Source: Methanosarcina baikalica
GTDB lineage: Archaea > Halobacteriota > Methanosarcinia > Methanosarcinales > Methanosarcinaceae
Direction: 5' to 3'
Length of the DNA: 64,000 bases
Assembly (NCBI RefSeq): GCF_031461075.1
Contig: NZ_JAVKPK010000009.1
Coordinates: 3,728 to 67,727, forward strand
Of this stretch, positions 1 to 10,400 are shown piece after piece (position 1 is the first letter of the stretch; each line of letters begins with the position of its first letter). The notes under the pieces were generated by a model that was given only the letters and a program-made list of their open reading frames with translations, was not told where the DNA came from and searched no databases. The translations under genes were made by a program, and so were the position numbers.

Positions 1-110
1 TTGAATTAGCTCATTCCGGGATTTTAGGAGCACCTTTAGGAAAAGCTGGCAACCTCGTTTCAAAAGCCACGGCAGCGACAAATATGGCAAATGTGTCTAA
101 AAAACTCTAA
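1..110 (+). CDS. C-terminal end of a gene cut by the window edge
   Basis: An open frame reads from position 3 to a TAA at 108-110 and gives about 35 residues ending in TNMANVSKKL. It is rich in Ala, Gly, Lys and small residues. It lies 30 bp upstream of the injection-system gene run on the same strand, so it is probably the preceding gene of that operon. Too little is visible to name a family. Confidence 0.5.
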   Translation, partial: ELAHSGILGAPLGKAGNLVSKATAATNMANVSKKL

Positions 111-140
111 TATTTTGAGCTTGCACATGGAGTTTGGAAA

Positions 141-3100
141 ATGGATGAAATTGTACTGAATTCAAATAAGATGACCCTATCTGATTCTGAATTTCATTGG
201 AAATTTATGAATAAACATGGAAAGTACGGGCAACAGAGATCCATATTTCCAACTCTTTTTTTCTATAGAATTACAGGAACCGGAAAATCTGTTTTTCGAA
301 AGGAAATAACTTTTCAAACAACTTTTAATAAAATTCAGTTAAAAATTAATTTTCATGAGCAAAATATAAACTCTGCACCAATTTTCCAAAACATCAGGTA
401 TTACAAAAATATTATTCATAATGTTTTGTTGAATTATTCCCCCATTGAGGAAAAATTAATTTCGACTACTTCAACAAAAAGTAATACAGGGGGTAATATA
501 TCTAAAGCGCCTTTGATTAATTTCAATAAAGTGAAGTCAGGTAATGAGAATTCAACGTCTTTTCTACCTGTAACAAACTATTTTTTTAATTCTCACTCCC
601 TTGATAACACTCTACTTAATACTAGTGCTTCGATTCCAAAATCAACTCCTTATTTCCTGGAAAAATCCGTGATCTTCGGATCTATTAAAAAGTCAAGTTT
701 TATGAACTTACTTTGGAATCCCAGTACTAGAATCCTGAACAACTATCCTCTTAATCTTCATGTTCTGAATAAGAGGCTTTTCTCTCCCGACAGTTCGTTC
801 AATACTTATTCAAGAAAATCCAAACCGCCTTTTGGAAAGCTCCTGAAATTGATTTCCAGTGTTCACCCAAGGTTTTTAAATAATTACCCCATTCTAATTG
901 ACTCTTCAAGAAAAGCAGATTTTGAATGCTTAAAAACTTTAAAACCGATTACTCCAAAATTTATTGGCCTGGTTTATTTGAAAAAAGACCTGTTTAATGC
1001 CATTACTTCAGAGGACTCATCTGATGGCTCATTTTTTGTTAAAAATTTACATAACTCAGAAAAAAATCCTTCTCTTTTTAACAGTTACCTTTTCAATTAT
1101 CATTATTCAAAAAACCTGGGCCAGGTTTTCCTAAAGTCTTTAAAAACAATTCTCCAGAAAAGTCCTAATTTTGCCAGCGTTTTTGACATAGACTCTTTTG
1201 ACATAGACTCTTCAAGATACCTGGCAAATGGGAATTATTTCCGACATTTTCCGGAGTCCTTAAAGCGAACAAGTATTTTCCAGAACAACATTCGGTTCAG
1301 ACATCTGGTAAAAAAAATAGAAAGCAGTCCCGAGCAACGAAAGACCCCTTCTCCTGGCAAAGAGGTTCATAATACAGGCAAAGTGGGGGAAATTTATTCT
1401 TACGCGGCAAAAAAACTTTTATCCCCAGGTTTTCTTCATGTATTCCAGGCCGGCTTACGGTATGAAAACACAAAATTATTGAAGATGAAGATCTCAATTT
1501 CAAGGAACCGAAACCTGACAAACATCATTGATGGTTTTTTGGAGGGCTATTTCCAAAACAAAAGGAATAAATTATTATTTATTGGGAATCCTTACAGCAA
1601 AAAGATAGAAACGGAAGATGCGGATTATCTTCAAAACAAAAGGAATAAATTATCATTTACGGAGAATCTTTACTGCAATGCAGTCTCGAAACTCGCATTG
1701 TACTCTAACTGGACATACTTTTCCAGTCACCTGAAGAATTTACATGGGAAAGGTTTGAAAATACCAAAAAGCTTGTGGATACCTGACTTTAACTATAAGA
1801 ATTCAAAACTGTCTCATCATTTTTTAACCGTGGATTTTCCAGTAAAATTAGATTCTCATAAAAAACTCAATCAGCCTAAAATCGGTTTGCTTGATGTTTT
1901 TTCCTTAGGATCCAAAAATTCTGCTTCTACAAAGGTATTAGCACGAATTTTTCAAATGAATGCAGAATATAACTCTGGACATTTATTAATGGAAACTTTT
2001 TTAAGATGTAACACCTCGTTTTCAGGAAAAAAAGCTCCTCTTATTAAAATACGAAATATAGATAATGAAGGTTTACCTGACATCGATCATCCGTCAGAAA
2101 TAGCTTATTTTAGTTGTTTTTTGAATATCCACGATATTTATGCCCAAGATTGTAACCTAAATTCACCTGTAAACCCTGGTTCCATTCTCAGAAATTTCCC
2201 TAAAATTTGTTATTCAGAAAATTCTTCTTCTTTTTTAAATACTCTTTTAAATCCCAGATCATATAATGTGAATCCTGTTTTTAGAAGGTTCCGAAAACCA
2301 TCTCCCGGGATACATACCGAACTTGCTAAATATATTTTTGGCAAGGGCTATTCAGGAGAAACTTTCAAATCTGAAAATTACTCCTCTTCAAAAAGGGGCA
2401 GCTCAATCAAATATATTTTTAAAATACCAAGCTACAAAAAATATTCGGCTTTTATCCTAAATTGGTTAAACAGTATTTCTTTAAAGAACCTGATCAAATT
2501 ACGTGCCAATTTCCATGGAATACAAGCTTCAAAAAAGCCAGGTTATTTTATAGAAACATCGTTCAAAGCAGACCACTTAAAAAAGCTAATTTATAACGAA
2601 TATATCTCCACGTTAATTCCCTTTAAGCAATCAAGTTTATTTAGTAGATATTTTATTGGCCTGGTTTATTTGAAAAAAGACCTGTTTAATGCCATTACTT
2701 CAGAGGACTCATCTGATGGCTCATTTTTTGTTAAAAATTTACATAACTCAGAAAAAAATCCTTCTCTTTTTAACAGTTACCTTTTCAATTATCATTATTC
2801 AAAAAACCTGGGCCAGGTTTTCCTAAAGTCTTTAAAAACAATTCTCCAGAAAAGTCCTAATTTTGCCAGCGTTTTTGACATAGACTCTTTTGACATAGAC
2901 TCTTCAAGATACCTGGCAAATGGGAATTATTTCCGACATTTTCCGGAGTCCTTAAAGCGAACAAGTATTTTCCAGAACAACATTCGGTTCAGACATCTGG
3001 TAAAAAAAATAGAAAGCAGTCCCGAGCAACGAAAGACCCCTTCTCCTGGCAAAGAGGTTCATAATACAGGCAAAGTGAGGGAAATTTATTCTTACGCGGC

Positions 3101-3890
3101 AAAAAAACTTTTGTCCCCAGGTTTTCTTCATGTATTCCAGGCCGGCTTACGGTATGAAAACACAAAATTATTGAAGATGAAGATCTCAATTTCAAGGAAC
3201 CGAAACCTGACAAACATCATTGATGGTTTTTTGGAGGGCTATTTCCAAAACAAAAGGAATAAATTATCATTTATTGGAAATCCTTACAGCAAAAAAATCT
3301 TCATGGATAATCCCCGGGATAGCAAAGCTAAACTGCCCTCATTTTTATCATCATTTAGATATTCTACAAATAATTATTCAACAAAGAACATGATCCCTCT
3401 AAAAAGAAAAAATCTTTTACTCAAAACAGGTCCCCTGTACAAGATCTCACAAATAATTGCCAGCCGAAATTGCAATCTTATCCTTAAACATCAGGCTATT
3501 TCCGGAGCGGGAGATTCAAATCTTATGTTCATAATGACCAAGTGCAAAGCTGAGAACTTTTTTTTGGAGAGAGGAGAGCTTTTTGGATTCAAGTCCGCAG
3601 ATGGTACTGATTACTTCCAGTCTGAAAATAATCTGCCAGTCGGTAATGAGAACCTTGTATATCGCAGCCAGGAAAATGAGATCACTCAAAGCATAGCCGA
3701 AGAGGTACAAAAAATTAAAAAGGTAGTGTTCGATACCCGAGAAGCAATTGTAGTAAATTCTTCAAAGGACACTTTTCTGAACAATACCAACCTGAAGCAG
3801 AAAATAGACATAGAGTACATTTCAGAAAAAGTAAGTCAGTTAATTGGTCACAAAATGAAAATTGAAGCAGAAAGGCGAGGTATCCTATAA
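141..3890 (+). CDS. Large repeat-containing protein of unknown function at the head of the visible injection-system genes
   Basis: The product is 1249 residues, unusually rich in Lys, Asn, Ser and Phe, with no signal peptide or membrane segment that I can see. I do not recognise a catalytic domain. The most striking feature is an internal duplication: residues about 274-489 and 838-1053 are nearly identical and are encoded by a 647-bp direct repeat. A smaller motif (QNKRNKLxF) recurs again near residue 497. The last 60 residues (ending KMKIEAERRGIL) look more like an ordinary soluble helical tail than the rest. The TAA stop directly abuts the ATG of the LysM gene, so the two are co-translated. 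The start is supported by GGAG at 129-132. By position it could be an expanded hub or accessory protein of the injection system, or a cargo/fibre-like variable protein; this is inference. Confidence 0.75.
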   Translation: MDEIVLNSNKMTLSDSEFHWKFMNKHGKYGQQRSIFPTLFFYRITGTGKSVFRKEITFQTTFNKIQLKINFHEQNINSAPIFQNIRYYKNIIHNVLLNYSPIEEKLISTTSTKSNTGGNISKAPLINFNKVKSGNENSTSFLPVTNYFFNSHSLDNTLLNTSASIPKSTPYFLEKSVIFGSIKKSSFMNLLWNPSTRILNNYPLNLHVLNKRLFSPDSSFNTYSRKSKPPFGKLLKLISSVHPRFLNNYPILIDSSRKADFECLKTLKPITPKFIGLVYLKKDLFNAITSEDSSDGSFFVKNLHNSEKNPSLFNSYLFNYHYSKNLGQVFLKSLKTILQKSPNFASVFDIDSFDIDSSRYLANGNYFRHFPESLKRTSIFQNNIRFRHLVKKIESSPEQRKTPSPGKEVHNTGKVGEIYSYAAKKLLSPGFLHVFQAGLRYENTKLLKMKISISRNRNLTNIIDGFLEGYFQNKRNKLLFIGNPYSKKIETEDADYLQNKRNKLSFTENLYCNAVSKLALYSNWTYFSSHLKNLHGKGLKIPKSLWIPDFNYKNSKLSHHFLTVDFPVKLDSHKKLNQPKIGLLDVFSLGSKNSASTKVLARIFQMNAEYNSGHLLMETFLRCNTSFSGKKAPLIKIRNIDNEGLPDIDHPSEIAYFSCFLNIHDIYAQDCNLNSPVNPGSILRNFPKICYSENSSSFLNTLLNPRSYNVNPVFRRFRKPSPGIHTELAKYIFGKGYSGETFKSENYSSSKRGSSIKYIFKIPSYKKYSAFILNWLNSISLKNLIKLRANFHGIQASKKPGYFIETSFKADHLKKLIYNEYISTLIPFKQSSLFSRYFIGLVYLKKDLFNAITSEDSSDGSFFVKNLHNSEKNPSLFNSYLFNYHYSKNLGQVFLKSLKTILQKSPNFASVFDIDSFDIDSSRYLANGNYFRHFPESLKRTSIFQNNIRFRHLVKKIESSPEQRKTPSPGKEVHNTGKVREIYSYAAKKLLSPGFLHVFQAGLRYENTKLLKMKISISRNRNLTNIIDGFLEGYFQNKRNKLSFIGNPYSKKIFMDNPRDSKAKLPSFLSSFRYSTNNYSTKNMIPLKRKNLLLKTGPLYKISQIIASRNCNLILKHQAISGAGDSNLMFIMTKCKAENFFLERGELFGFKSADGTDYFQSENNLPVGNENLVYRSQENEITQSIAEEVQKIKKVVFDTREAIVVNSSKDTFLNNTNLKQKIDIEYISEKVSQLIGHKMKIEAERRGIL
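960..1606 (+). repeat. Copy 1 of a 647-bp intragenic direct repeat
   Basis: This matches 2652-3298 at a constant offset of 1692 bp with only a handful of substitutions (for example at 1387, and in the final 40 bases). It keeps the reading frame, because both the 1692-bp offset and the duplicated block preserve coding. Few differences suggest a recent duplication or ongoing gene conversion. Confidence 0.95.
2652..3298 (+). repeat. Copy 2 of the 647-bp intragenic direct repeat
   Basis: Second copy of the block at 960-1606. The match starts at TTTATTGGCC and ends in the AGCAAAAA run. Beyond both ends the sequences diverge abruptly. Confidence 0.95.
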
Positions 3891-4577
3891 ATGGCATCGG
3901 AATTACTGAAGAAAATCAAAGGTGGAAACCTCTTAAGTAACGAAAGGGGAAAAAAGGGTTTTATTAAAGTCCTTGAAGGGAAGAAAAAGGATACGGAAAT
4001 AAAGATTCTCTACTATCCAACTGAATATACAATGGAAAAAAGTAATATTTTCTCTGAAGTAAACGTGCCAGGTCTGGAAACTCCGTACATCCAGTATTTG
4101 AGAGGGAACTCAGGCAGTATCTCCCTTGAAGTTTTTTACGATACATACAATGAAAGAAGCGACGTCAGAAAATATACGCAAGAATTGTCCGACCTCTTGA
4201 AGATAGACCCGGACCTCCATGCGCCTCCACCTCTGAGTTTTATCTGGGGGATGCCAGATAAAGAACCGTTTACATGTGTATTGGAGAAAGTAAGTGCAAA
4301 ATATACGATGTTCCTCTCGGACGGGACACCTGTTAGAGCCAGACTCAATATTACTCTTAAAGAATTTAAAACAACCCTCAATACGCGGGAAGAGAGCAAA
4401 CAATCCCCTGACAAAACAAAAACCTATGTTACTAAAAGGGGGGACAGTTTATGGTTAATTGCCAATGAAAAGTACGGGGATCCTTATATGTGGAGACCGA
4501 TTGCAGATAAAAACAAAATAAAAAACCCGAGGTTTCTTGAACCAGGTATTGAGCTATTAATTCCCCCATTGGAGTGA
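3891..4577 (+). CDS. LysM-type tail hub / baseplate protein of the contractile injection system (Afp7-like)
   Basis: The 228-residue protein has an N-terminal region of about 165 residues typical of injection-system hub proteins that cap the tube (EYTMEKSNIFSEVNVPGLE near residue 45, with PPPLSFIWG near 105). A C-terminal LysM module follows, with TKRGDSLWLIANEKYGDP at about 180-197 and the closing ELLIPP. In eCIS and T4-like tails a LysM protein joins tube and spike. The ATG at 3891 follows the upstream TAA with no gap, and the gene ends 6 bp before the gpD-like gene. Order LysM, gpD, gpV, PAAR, gp25, J, J matches eCIS baseplate clusters, which makes the assignment secure at family level. 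Confidence 0.88.
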   Translation: MASELLKKIKGGNLLSNERGKKGFIKVLEGKKKDTEIKILYYPTEYTMEKSNIFSEVNVPGLETPYIQYLRGNSGSISLEVFYDTYNERSDVRKYTQELSDLLKIDPDLHAPPPLSFIWGMPDKEPFTCVLEKVSAKYTMFLSDGTPVRARLNITLKEFKTTLNTREESKQSPDKTKTYVTKRGDSLWLIANEKYGDPYMWRPIADKNKIKNPRFLEPGIELLIPPLE

Positions 4578-4583
4578 GCTTTA

Positions 4584-5672
4584 ATGACATTCCCATCATC
4601 AGGCATTGCTATCTACGCTCCCACCTTTACAATCAAGCTGGGAGGCAAGGAGATCCCAACTGAAGACATAACCGATGTAGAGGTTGATGAGCAGATTGAA
4701 AACTCAGGAATGTGTACAATTTCGTTCAATGATATGCTGGATATGAAAAAACAGAAATTCCGATGGCTTGATGATGCCCGCATAAAGATCGGAACTCGTA
4801 TTGAGATTTCTTTTAGTTATGCTCAGGGCTCAGGAAACGCGTCGAGTTCTGGAGGAAATACATTATTGTTCATAGGCAGCCTCCATGCCATTACTCCGAA
4901 TTTTGATCCTGGAGGTAGTGCAAAGCTGAAAATAAGAGGGTATGATCTGTCCTGTAACCTTATGGGAAGCCGTGAAGGACAGGGAATTTATAATAAAAAA
5001 AGTTATTCCGAGATCGTTGGAGATATAGCTCAAAAATACGGACTGAAGCAGGATCAGATCGAATCCTCCACACCGGTTTATGAATCTGTCTCCAGGAACT
5101 CCAGTGAAGATGAAAATGAAGATGATTATAAGTTTGTGAAAAGACTTGCAAATGAACTTTATTATGAATTTTTTGTAAGAGAAGAGTCTCTTTACTTCCG
5201 TAAACCAAAGGACAGTGAAAATGCAAATTTTACCTTTACAAATGGTATAAATATTGTAAGTTTCTCTGTGGAAGCGAATACTTCAGCCTATGTTAGTGAA
5301 GTGCAGATCAATTTATGGAGCAGTAACCAGAAGGAAAAAAGTCCGCAAACTGCTAAACAGGAAGAGGTGGGAAATTCCTTTGGTCTCGATTTTACAAGCC
5401 AGCAAGGCAAGAAAATAATTCTGGAAAATGTAAACGTCTCCAGCGCAGAGGAAGCAAACGCCCGTGCAGTTGCAGAGCTGAAAAAAAGAAACAAGAAACT
5501 GATAATAGGTAATCTGGAAAGTATCGGAAATCCGTCCATTCGTCCCGGAATGACCGTAGAAATAAAGAAGGTAGGTGACCGCTTTAGCGGAACCTACTAC
5601 GTGGAAAAAACAAAACATTCCATAAATCAAAAAGGGTACAGTACAACACTCACGCTGAGGAGATGCAAATAA
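4584..5672 (+). CDS. gpD/gp27-like baseplate hub protein (phage late control D family)
   Basis: The 362-residue protein has the layout of the phage late control D / VgrG N-terminal half. It opens with PTFTIKLGGKEIPTEDITDV, followed by beta-rich segments (KLKIRGYDLSCNLM at about 114-127) and a C-terminal segment with GMTVEIKKVGDRFSGTYYVE, typical of hub barrels. In a contractile tail it forms the trimeric hub that carries the spike. Spike and hub are separate genes here, as in phage P2, rather than fused as in VgrG. SD-like GGAGTGAG precedes the ATG. Its stop TAA overlaps the next start (TAATG). Confidence 0.88.
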   Translation: MTFPSSGIAIYAPTFTIKLGGKEIPTEDITDVEVDEQIENSGMCTISFNDMLDMKKQKFRWLDDARIKIGTRIEISFSYAQGSGNASSSGGNTLLFIGSLHAITPNFDPGGSAKLKIRGYDLSCNLMGSREGQGIYNKKSYSEIVGDIAQKYGLKQDQIESSTPVYESVSRNSSEDENEDDYKFVKRLANELYYEFFVREESLYFRKPKDSENANFTFTNGINIVSFSVEANTSAYVSEVQINLWSSNQKEKSPQTAKQEEVGNSFGLDFTSQQGKKIILENVNVSSAEEANARAVAELKKRNKKLIIGNLESIGNPSIRPGMTVEIKKVGDRFSGTYYVEKTKHSINQKGYSTTLTLRRCK

Positions 5673-6355
5673 TGGATTTCGACGGGTTTTTTAAATCTCA
5701 AAGAACGAAAAATCAGATTCCCGGAGTAGTACTTGCTCTTGTAAAGAGCACAAAGGATCCTGATGGGCTCGGAAGAGTGCAGATAACTTTTCCCTGGAGA
5801 GGAAAAGAAGAGGACGAAGAATTACACTGGGCCAGACTCGCAACTTTAATGGGCGGAAACGGTAGGGGAATGGTCTTTTACCCGGAGATCGAAGATGAAG
5901 TACTTGTAGCTTTTGAGCATGGTGATATAGATCGCCCTTATATTATTGGGGCTCTATGGAACAGTAAGGACAAAATTCCAGAGGAAAACAGCGACGGGAA
6001 AAACAATATTAAGATGATTAAAACCCGAACCGGTCACATAATAAAACTTGATGACACGGACGGAAGCGAAAAAATTGAGATCATAGATAAGACTAAGGGA
6101 AATAAAATCAGCATCGATTCAGCTAATAAGAAAATTTCCATAGTATCTGCAGGAGACATCGAGCTTCTCGCATCCGATGGAAAAATTACCATCGATGCCA
6201 CGGAAATTGAAATAAAATCTTCAATTACCGTCAACACCAAGAAAATCGAAATAAAATCTTCAGATTCGGCAAAAATCGAAGCGTCGTCAGCCGTAATGGA
6301 ACTGACAAATACAGGTGCCATGAACATCAAAGGTTCAACGGTGAATATTAACTGA
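5672..6355 (+). CDS. gp5/gpV-like central spike protein of the injection system
   Basis: An OB-fold domain fills residues about 15-100, with PDGLGRVQITFPWRG and GDIDRPYIIGALWN, the signature of VgrG/gp5 spikes. After it comes a repetitive beta region of about 110 residues (KIEIIDKTKGNKISID, then DIELLASDGKITIDATEIEI and further alternating Ile/Lys strands), the expected triple-stranded beta-helix needle. I chose the ATG at 5672, overlapping the upstream stop as TAATG. GAGGAG at 5656-5661 is spaced properly for it, whereas the ATG at 5663 sits almost on top of that site. The product is 227 residues. It is the part that would be capped by the PAAR protein encoded next. Confidence 0.88.
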   Translation: MDFDGFFKSQRTKNQIPGVVLALVKSTKDPDGLGRVQITFPWRGKEEDEELHWARLATLMGGNGRGMVFYPEIEDEVLVAFEHGDIDRPYIIGALWNSKDKIPEENSDGKNNIKMIKTRTGHIIKLDDTDGSEKIEIIDKTKGNKISIDSANKKISIVSAGDIELLASDGKITIDATEIEIKSSITVNTKKIEIKSSDSAKIEASSAVMELTNTGAMNIKGSTVNIN

Positions 6356-6508
6356 GTCGGGACTTAATCCGCCCAGATTTCAATCAAATGAATCTCAATA
6401 AAAACCCTAACTGAATCATATCAAAAATCCTAACTTAGCCTCAAAAAATCAATAAATAGATCAGCGCAAGAGTCTAAAATAAAGGGTCTAAAATAAGGAG
6501 TCTAAAAT
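6356..6508 (+). promoter_or_regulatory. Short spacer with a triple 13-16-bp repeat before the PAAR gene
   Basis: The spacer is non-coding and A-rich. Just before the PAAR start the element GTCTAAAATAA recurs three times (about 6472-6508), the last copy carrying the AAGGAG ribosome site. The repetition could tune translation or simply be slippage. Confidence 0.4.
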
Positions 6509-6901
6509 ATGGGAATGCCAGCAGCCAAACAGGGAGACAAAATTGTTGGAGTTGATATCCATACAGTCATGATAACTAATCCAACAGGGCAAACTCCGAC
6601 CCCACTCCCCCATCCGTTCAATGGAACCATTGACGGGAACCTCAGTAGTGACGTGAAGATAATGGGAAAGCCGGCAGCAACTGTGGATTCCACGGCAACG
6701 AACTCGCCTTCTCATGTTCCGCAGGGTGGGCAGTTCCAGAAACCGCCTTCCAATAAAGCCACGATTAAGATGGGAAGTCCAACAGTGAAAATAAATGGAA
6801 AAATGGCAGCAAGGAACGGGGATATAGCAATGACCTGCAATGACCCTTCGGACTTGCCTGTAGGCACTGTAATCGCAACAGGTACTGTTAATATTGGGTG
6901 A
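6509..6901 (+). CDS. PAAR-type spike tip protein
   Basis: The 130-residue protein is short, Gly/Pro/Thr-rich and ends in alternating strands (NGKMAARNGDIAMTC, GTVIATGTVNIG). It contains the PAAR-like MPAAKQGDKIVGVDIH opening and a Pro-rich HPFNGTIDG loop. PAAR proteins fold into a metal-stabilised cone on the spike tip and may carry effectors; here there is no extension, so it is a plain tip. Candidate metal ligands are the His residues near 18, 35 and 71 and the Cys near 112. AAGGAG precedes the ATG by 9 bp. It lies between spike and gp25, the standard eCIS position. Confidence 0.85.
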   Translation: MGMPAAKQGDKIVGVDIHTVMITNPTGQTPTPLPHPFNGTIDGNLSSDVKIMGKPAATVDSTATNSPSHVPQGGQFQKPPSNKATIKMGSPTVKINGKMAARNGDIAMTCNDPSDLPVGTVIATGTVNIG

Positions 6902-6907
6902 AGACTG

Positions 6908-7303
6908 ATGGAAAAGGAATTTCTCGGAATTGGCTGGAAGTATCCGGTAGGTGTGGAAGCTGATGGGAGTATTTCAAGCTCCAGTTACGAGGAAAACATC
7001 AGGGAATCGATCCTGCTTATTCTGGAAACTGCCAAAGGCGAACGCTTGATGCGTCCGGAATTCGGTTGTTCCATACATGATTATACCTACAGTATGATGG
7101 ACACACTTACTCTGCGTATGATTGAAAACGCTATATATGAAGCCCTTGTGGCCTGGGAGCCTCGCATTGAGGTGAATGAGATCAAAACCCTCACAGAAAA
7201 AGCCCTGGAAGGAAAACTTCTGATAAGTATCGATTACAAGGTGCGGAGGAGCAATACCCAGGTAAACCTTGTCTATCCGTTTTACCTGAAAGAAGGAACC
7301 TGA
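6908..7303 (+). CDS. gp25-like baseplate wedge protein (GPW/gp25 family)
   Basis: The 131-residue length is typical of the family. The hallmark motifs are present: an N-terminal FLGIGWKYPV, then ESILLILETAKGERLMRPEFGC at about residues 33-54 (the conserved GER-RP-FG core), and AIYEALVAWEPRIEV near 75-90. In T4 and eCIS this protein nucleates sheath assembly on the baseplate. It follows the PAAR gene by 6 bp and is followed by a 111-bp spacer. Confidence 0.93.
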   Translation: MEKEFLGIGWKYPVGVEADGSISSSSYEENIRESILLILETAKGERLMRPEFGCSIHDYTYSMMDTLTLRMIENAIYEALVAWEPRIEVNEIKTLTEKALEGKLLISIDYKVRRSNTQVNLVYPFYLKEGT

Positions 7304-7414
7304 AGGATTAATTTAGTCAAAATTTAGTCGAGTCAGGTCGGATATTCAGAAATCCTGTCTGTCAGGCCTGTCCGTAAGTAACGATGGACAAAAAGAGGAA
7401 CCTGGAGGAGTCCA

Positions 7415-10400
7415 ATGGAAAGAAAAACTCCGAAGATAAGGGAAACTACGGCAGATACGGTGCTGGAAAAGATTCAAAAGAAAGCGCCCTTCTATGTCCC
7501 GGAATGGACACCCGGAGCCGAAGGCGACTTCGGAAATGCCCTTTCCCGGATCTTTGCGGACATGGCCGAAAACCTTCTAAATAACCTGAACGAAGCCCCC
7601 AGAAAACATCTCCTTTCTTTCCTTGATATGCTGAACTTTTCCCTCAGTCCTGCCAGACCCGCAAGTACGGTACTCTGTTTTGTCCCGGTTTCAAAGGCTC
7701 CGGAAAACGTAACTATCCCTGCCAAAACCCGCGTCACAGCCAAAAGCCCAGACGGGGAAACCCTCTTTTTTGAGACCGAGAAAACATTTGCGATAACCCC
7801 TTCAAAACTTTGCTTTGTATGCAGCCTGGATCGGGAAAGAGATGCAATCTTTGACCACAGTTCCACAGTAGATGGAACTGAACCATCAACCCTGCTCTCC
7901 GGAACAAACATGCAGAAACATGCTTTTTACATAGGAGATGAGGAATTCTTCAGGAGCGGAAAAGGAAAAATCAGCTTTACTCTCACAGCCGCAGGGGCTG
8001 TCGAGGCAAGGATGCTGGCTGAAGAAAACATGTTTGTCTGGGAATATGCAGCTCCGGCAAGCGGGAATGAAAAGGATAAAATGGAGATTACTGAATGGTT
8101 CTCATTTTCAGCAGCAAGGTTTTCAGGTGAAAAATTTGAGATTCTGAAGGGAGAGGAAGTAATCGGAAAGGGGAAAATAAACGGGCTCGAAAGCCGATGG
8201 ATTCGCTGCCGTTTGAAAGGAGAAGGAATCAAGGAACTCGAGCAGTTTTTCCTTGGTCCGGTTAAAGTAGATGTATCTGCTGAGGGGATCAAACCTGACT
8301 TTCTGTTTTACAATGATATCCCTCTCGAAGATGGAGAAGCAGGGGTGCAGCCCTTTGGAAGTAAACCGATCCTGTATGACACTTTCTACATAGCCTGCTC
8401 GGAGGCTTTCTCAAGGCAGGGGAGCGAGGTTTTGATAGACTTTTATCTTAAACCCGGAAGGCCAGGCCTTATTTCAAAAAAACCCGTGCTTTCCTGGGAA
8501 TACTGGAGCGGAGAAAGCTGGAGAAGCCTCAAAAAATATATGGATTTTAGCGCAAATATAGGGGAGAGCGAGGAAGGAAAAAGTGGGTCTGAAGGAGAAC
8601 TTCCTGAACTTGAACTGGAAAATTTTCTGGTAAAGAACATAATAGAAACGGAAGCTGAAATGGAGGCTGAAAAGGAACCTAATGGAATTGGCAGACTCTT
8701 TATTTCTAAAGAAAAAGAAGATAGAAAAAAGGAGGAAGAAAATCTTTTACTTGTTCATGTGAACGTTAAAATCCGGGAAATGCCCCCAATGGCGCCGGGA
8801 AGCATCAACGGAGAGGAAAGTTACTGGATCCGGGTCAGGCTTATTGAAGGGATTTTCGGGAAAGAGTGCGGGATTTCAAAAAAGAACTCAATAATACCCG
8901 GAAGACCTCCAACGTATGAAATAGAACCCGAAAAATTCTACCCTCCCGAAATAAGAAAACTAATTTTCAGTTATTCCGATAGGAATGGAAGGGAGCCAGA
9001 TTACCTTGTTTCTGAAAACAACCTGGCTTTTGTAAATAGGAGGAAAGAGCTGAAACGGGCAGGAAGTTTCAAGCCTTTTGAAACGGTTTCTGAACCCCTG
9101 CCTGCAGTATATCTTGGCTTTACGTCCAAATTTGTGAAAGGCCCTCTGAGCCTGTTCATCAAACTCGAGGAAACCTTTGTAGATCAGGGCGTTCCCGTGA
9201 AATTCGAATGGCAGTATCTTGTAGCTGCAGGAAAGGAAAGTGCAGGAGAATGGAAAGAACTTCAGGTTCTTGATGAAACCGGAGGACTTGCAAAAAGTGG
9301 AATCCTAGAATTCTTTGTCCCTGAGGAGATGAAGACTTTGCAGTGCTACGGCTCAAAAAGTCCGTTATACTGGATCCGGTTCCTGTTCACAGAAGGAAAA
9401 AGAACTCCCCGGATTTCCGGACTCTATCCTAACTGCATATGGGCACTCCAGGCAAAGACTGTTAAAGATGAAATTCTCGGTTCCGGTTTTAGAGAAACAG
9501 GGCAGGAGCTTGAGCTCAGGAACAGGCCGGTGGTGGATGCGGAGGTCTGGGTGAACGAGGTAGACTGGCTTTCGGAAGGAGAAAAAGAGGCTCTGCTTAA
9601 TAAAAATGGAGCTCGGGATGTGAAGACAGTAAAAGATAGCAGCGATAGAATTTTGGAGTTTTGGGTCAGGTGGGAGAAAGTTGCAGACTTCAGCAGTTCG
9701 GACGGAAGGAGCCGGCATTATTTACTTGACCGGACTTCAGGAAAAATTCGCTTCGGGAACGGAATTCGAGGCATGATCCCTCCTCTGGGAATGAACAATA
9801 TAAAGGCCAGCTACCGAACAGGAGGTGGAGAAGCCGGAAACCTTACAGCTTTTTCGATCAAGAAATTGTACAGCTCTCTAAAACACATTAATGCAGTATA
9901 CAACCCTGCCGCTTCCGAGGGAGGAGCACGGACCGAAAGCCTGGAAGAACTGGTAGCACGGGCTCCGGCTACGTTCAAGCACAGAGGTCGGGCGGTAAAC
10001 AGGGAGGACATTATATGCTTCACAAAAGAAGCCTCACAGAAAGTAGCAAAGGTAAAGGTGCTTTCAGGTTCAGACGAAGAAGGGAACAGGTTCCCGGGAC
10101 TGATGACTGTTGTCATAGTGCCCGATCTTCCGGAACAGAAGCCTGCTCCTACTGCCGAAATACTTCAAATCGTCGAAGCTCATCTGAATGAGAAAACTCC
10201 GAACATAGGGAAACTGAAGGTAGCAGGCCCTGTTTATTACGAGGTGAGCGTAAGGGCCGAACTGGTTACAACAGACCTAGAAGCTTTAAGTGAAATCGAA
10301 AACCGGGTGAAAAGTAAAGTAGAGGAATTTTTACATCCTTTGAAAGGAGGAAAAAAAGGAGAAGGCTGGGATTTCGGGCAGATTCCTTCAACCTCGGATT

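Noticed and set aside
1297..1521. Reverse-strand open frame repeated identically at 2989-3213
   Set aside because: It is the shadow of the 647-bp duplication in the large + strand gene. Its repetition is explained by that duplication.
7384..7584. 66-codon frame before the first J gene
   Set aside because: It overlaps the real gene start. The GGAGGAG ribosome site and J-family N-terminus belong to the frame at 7415.
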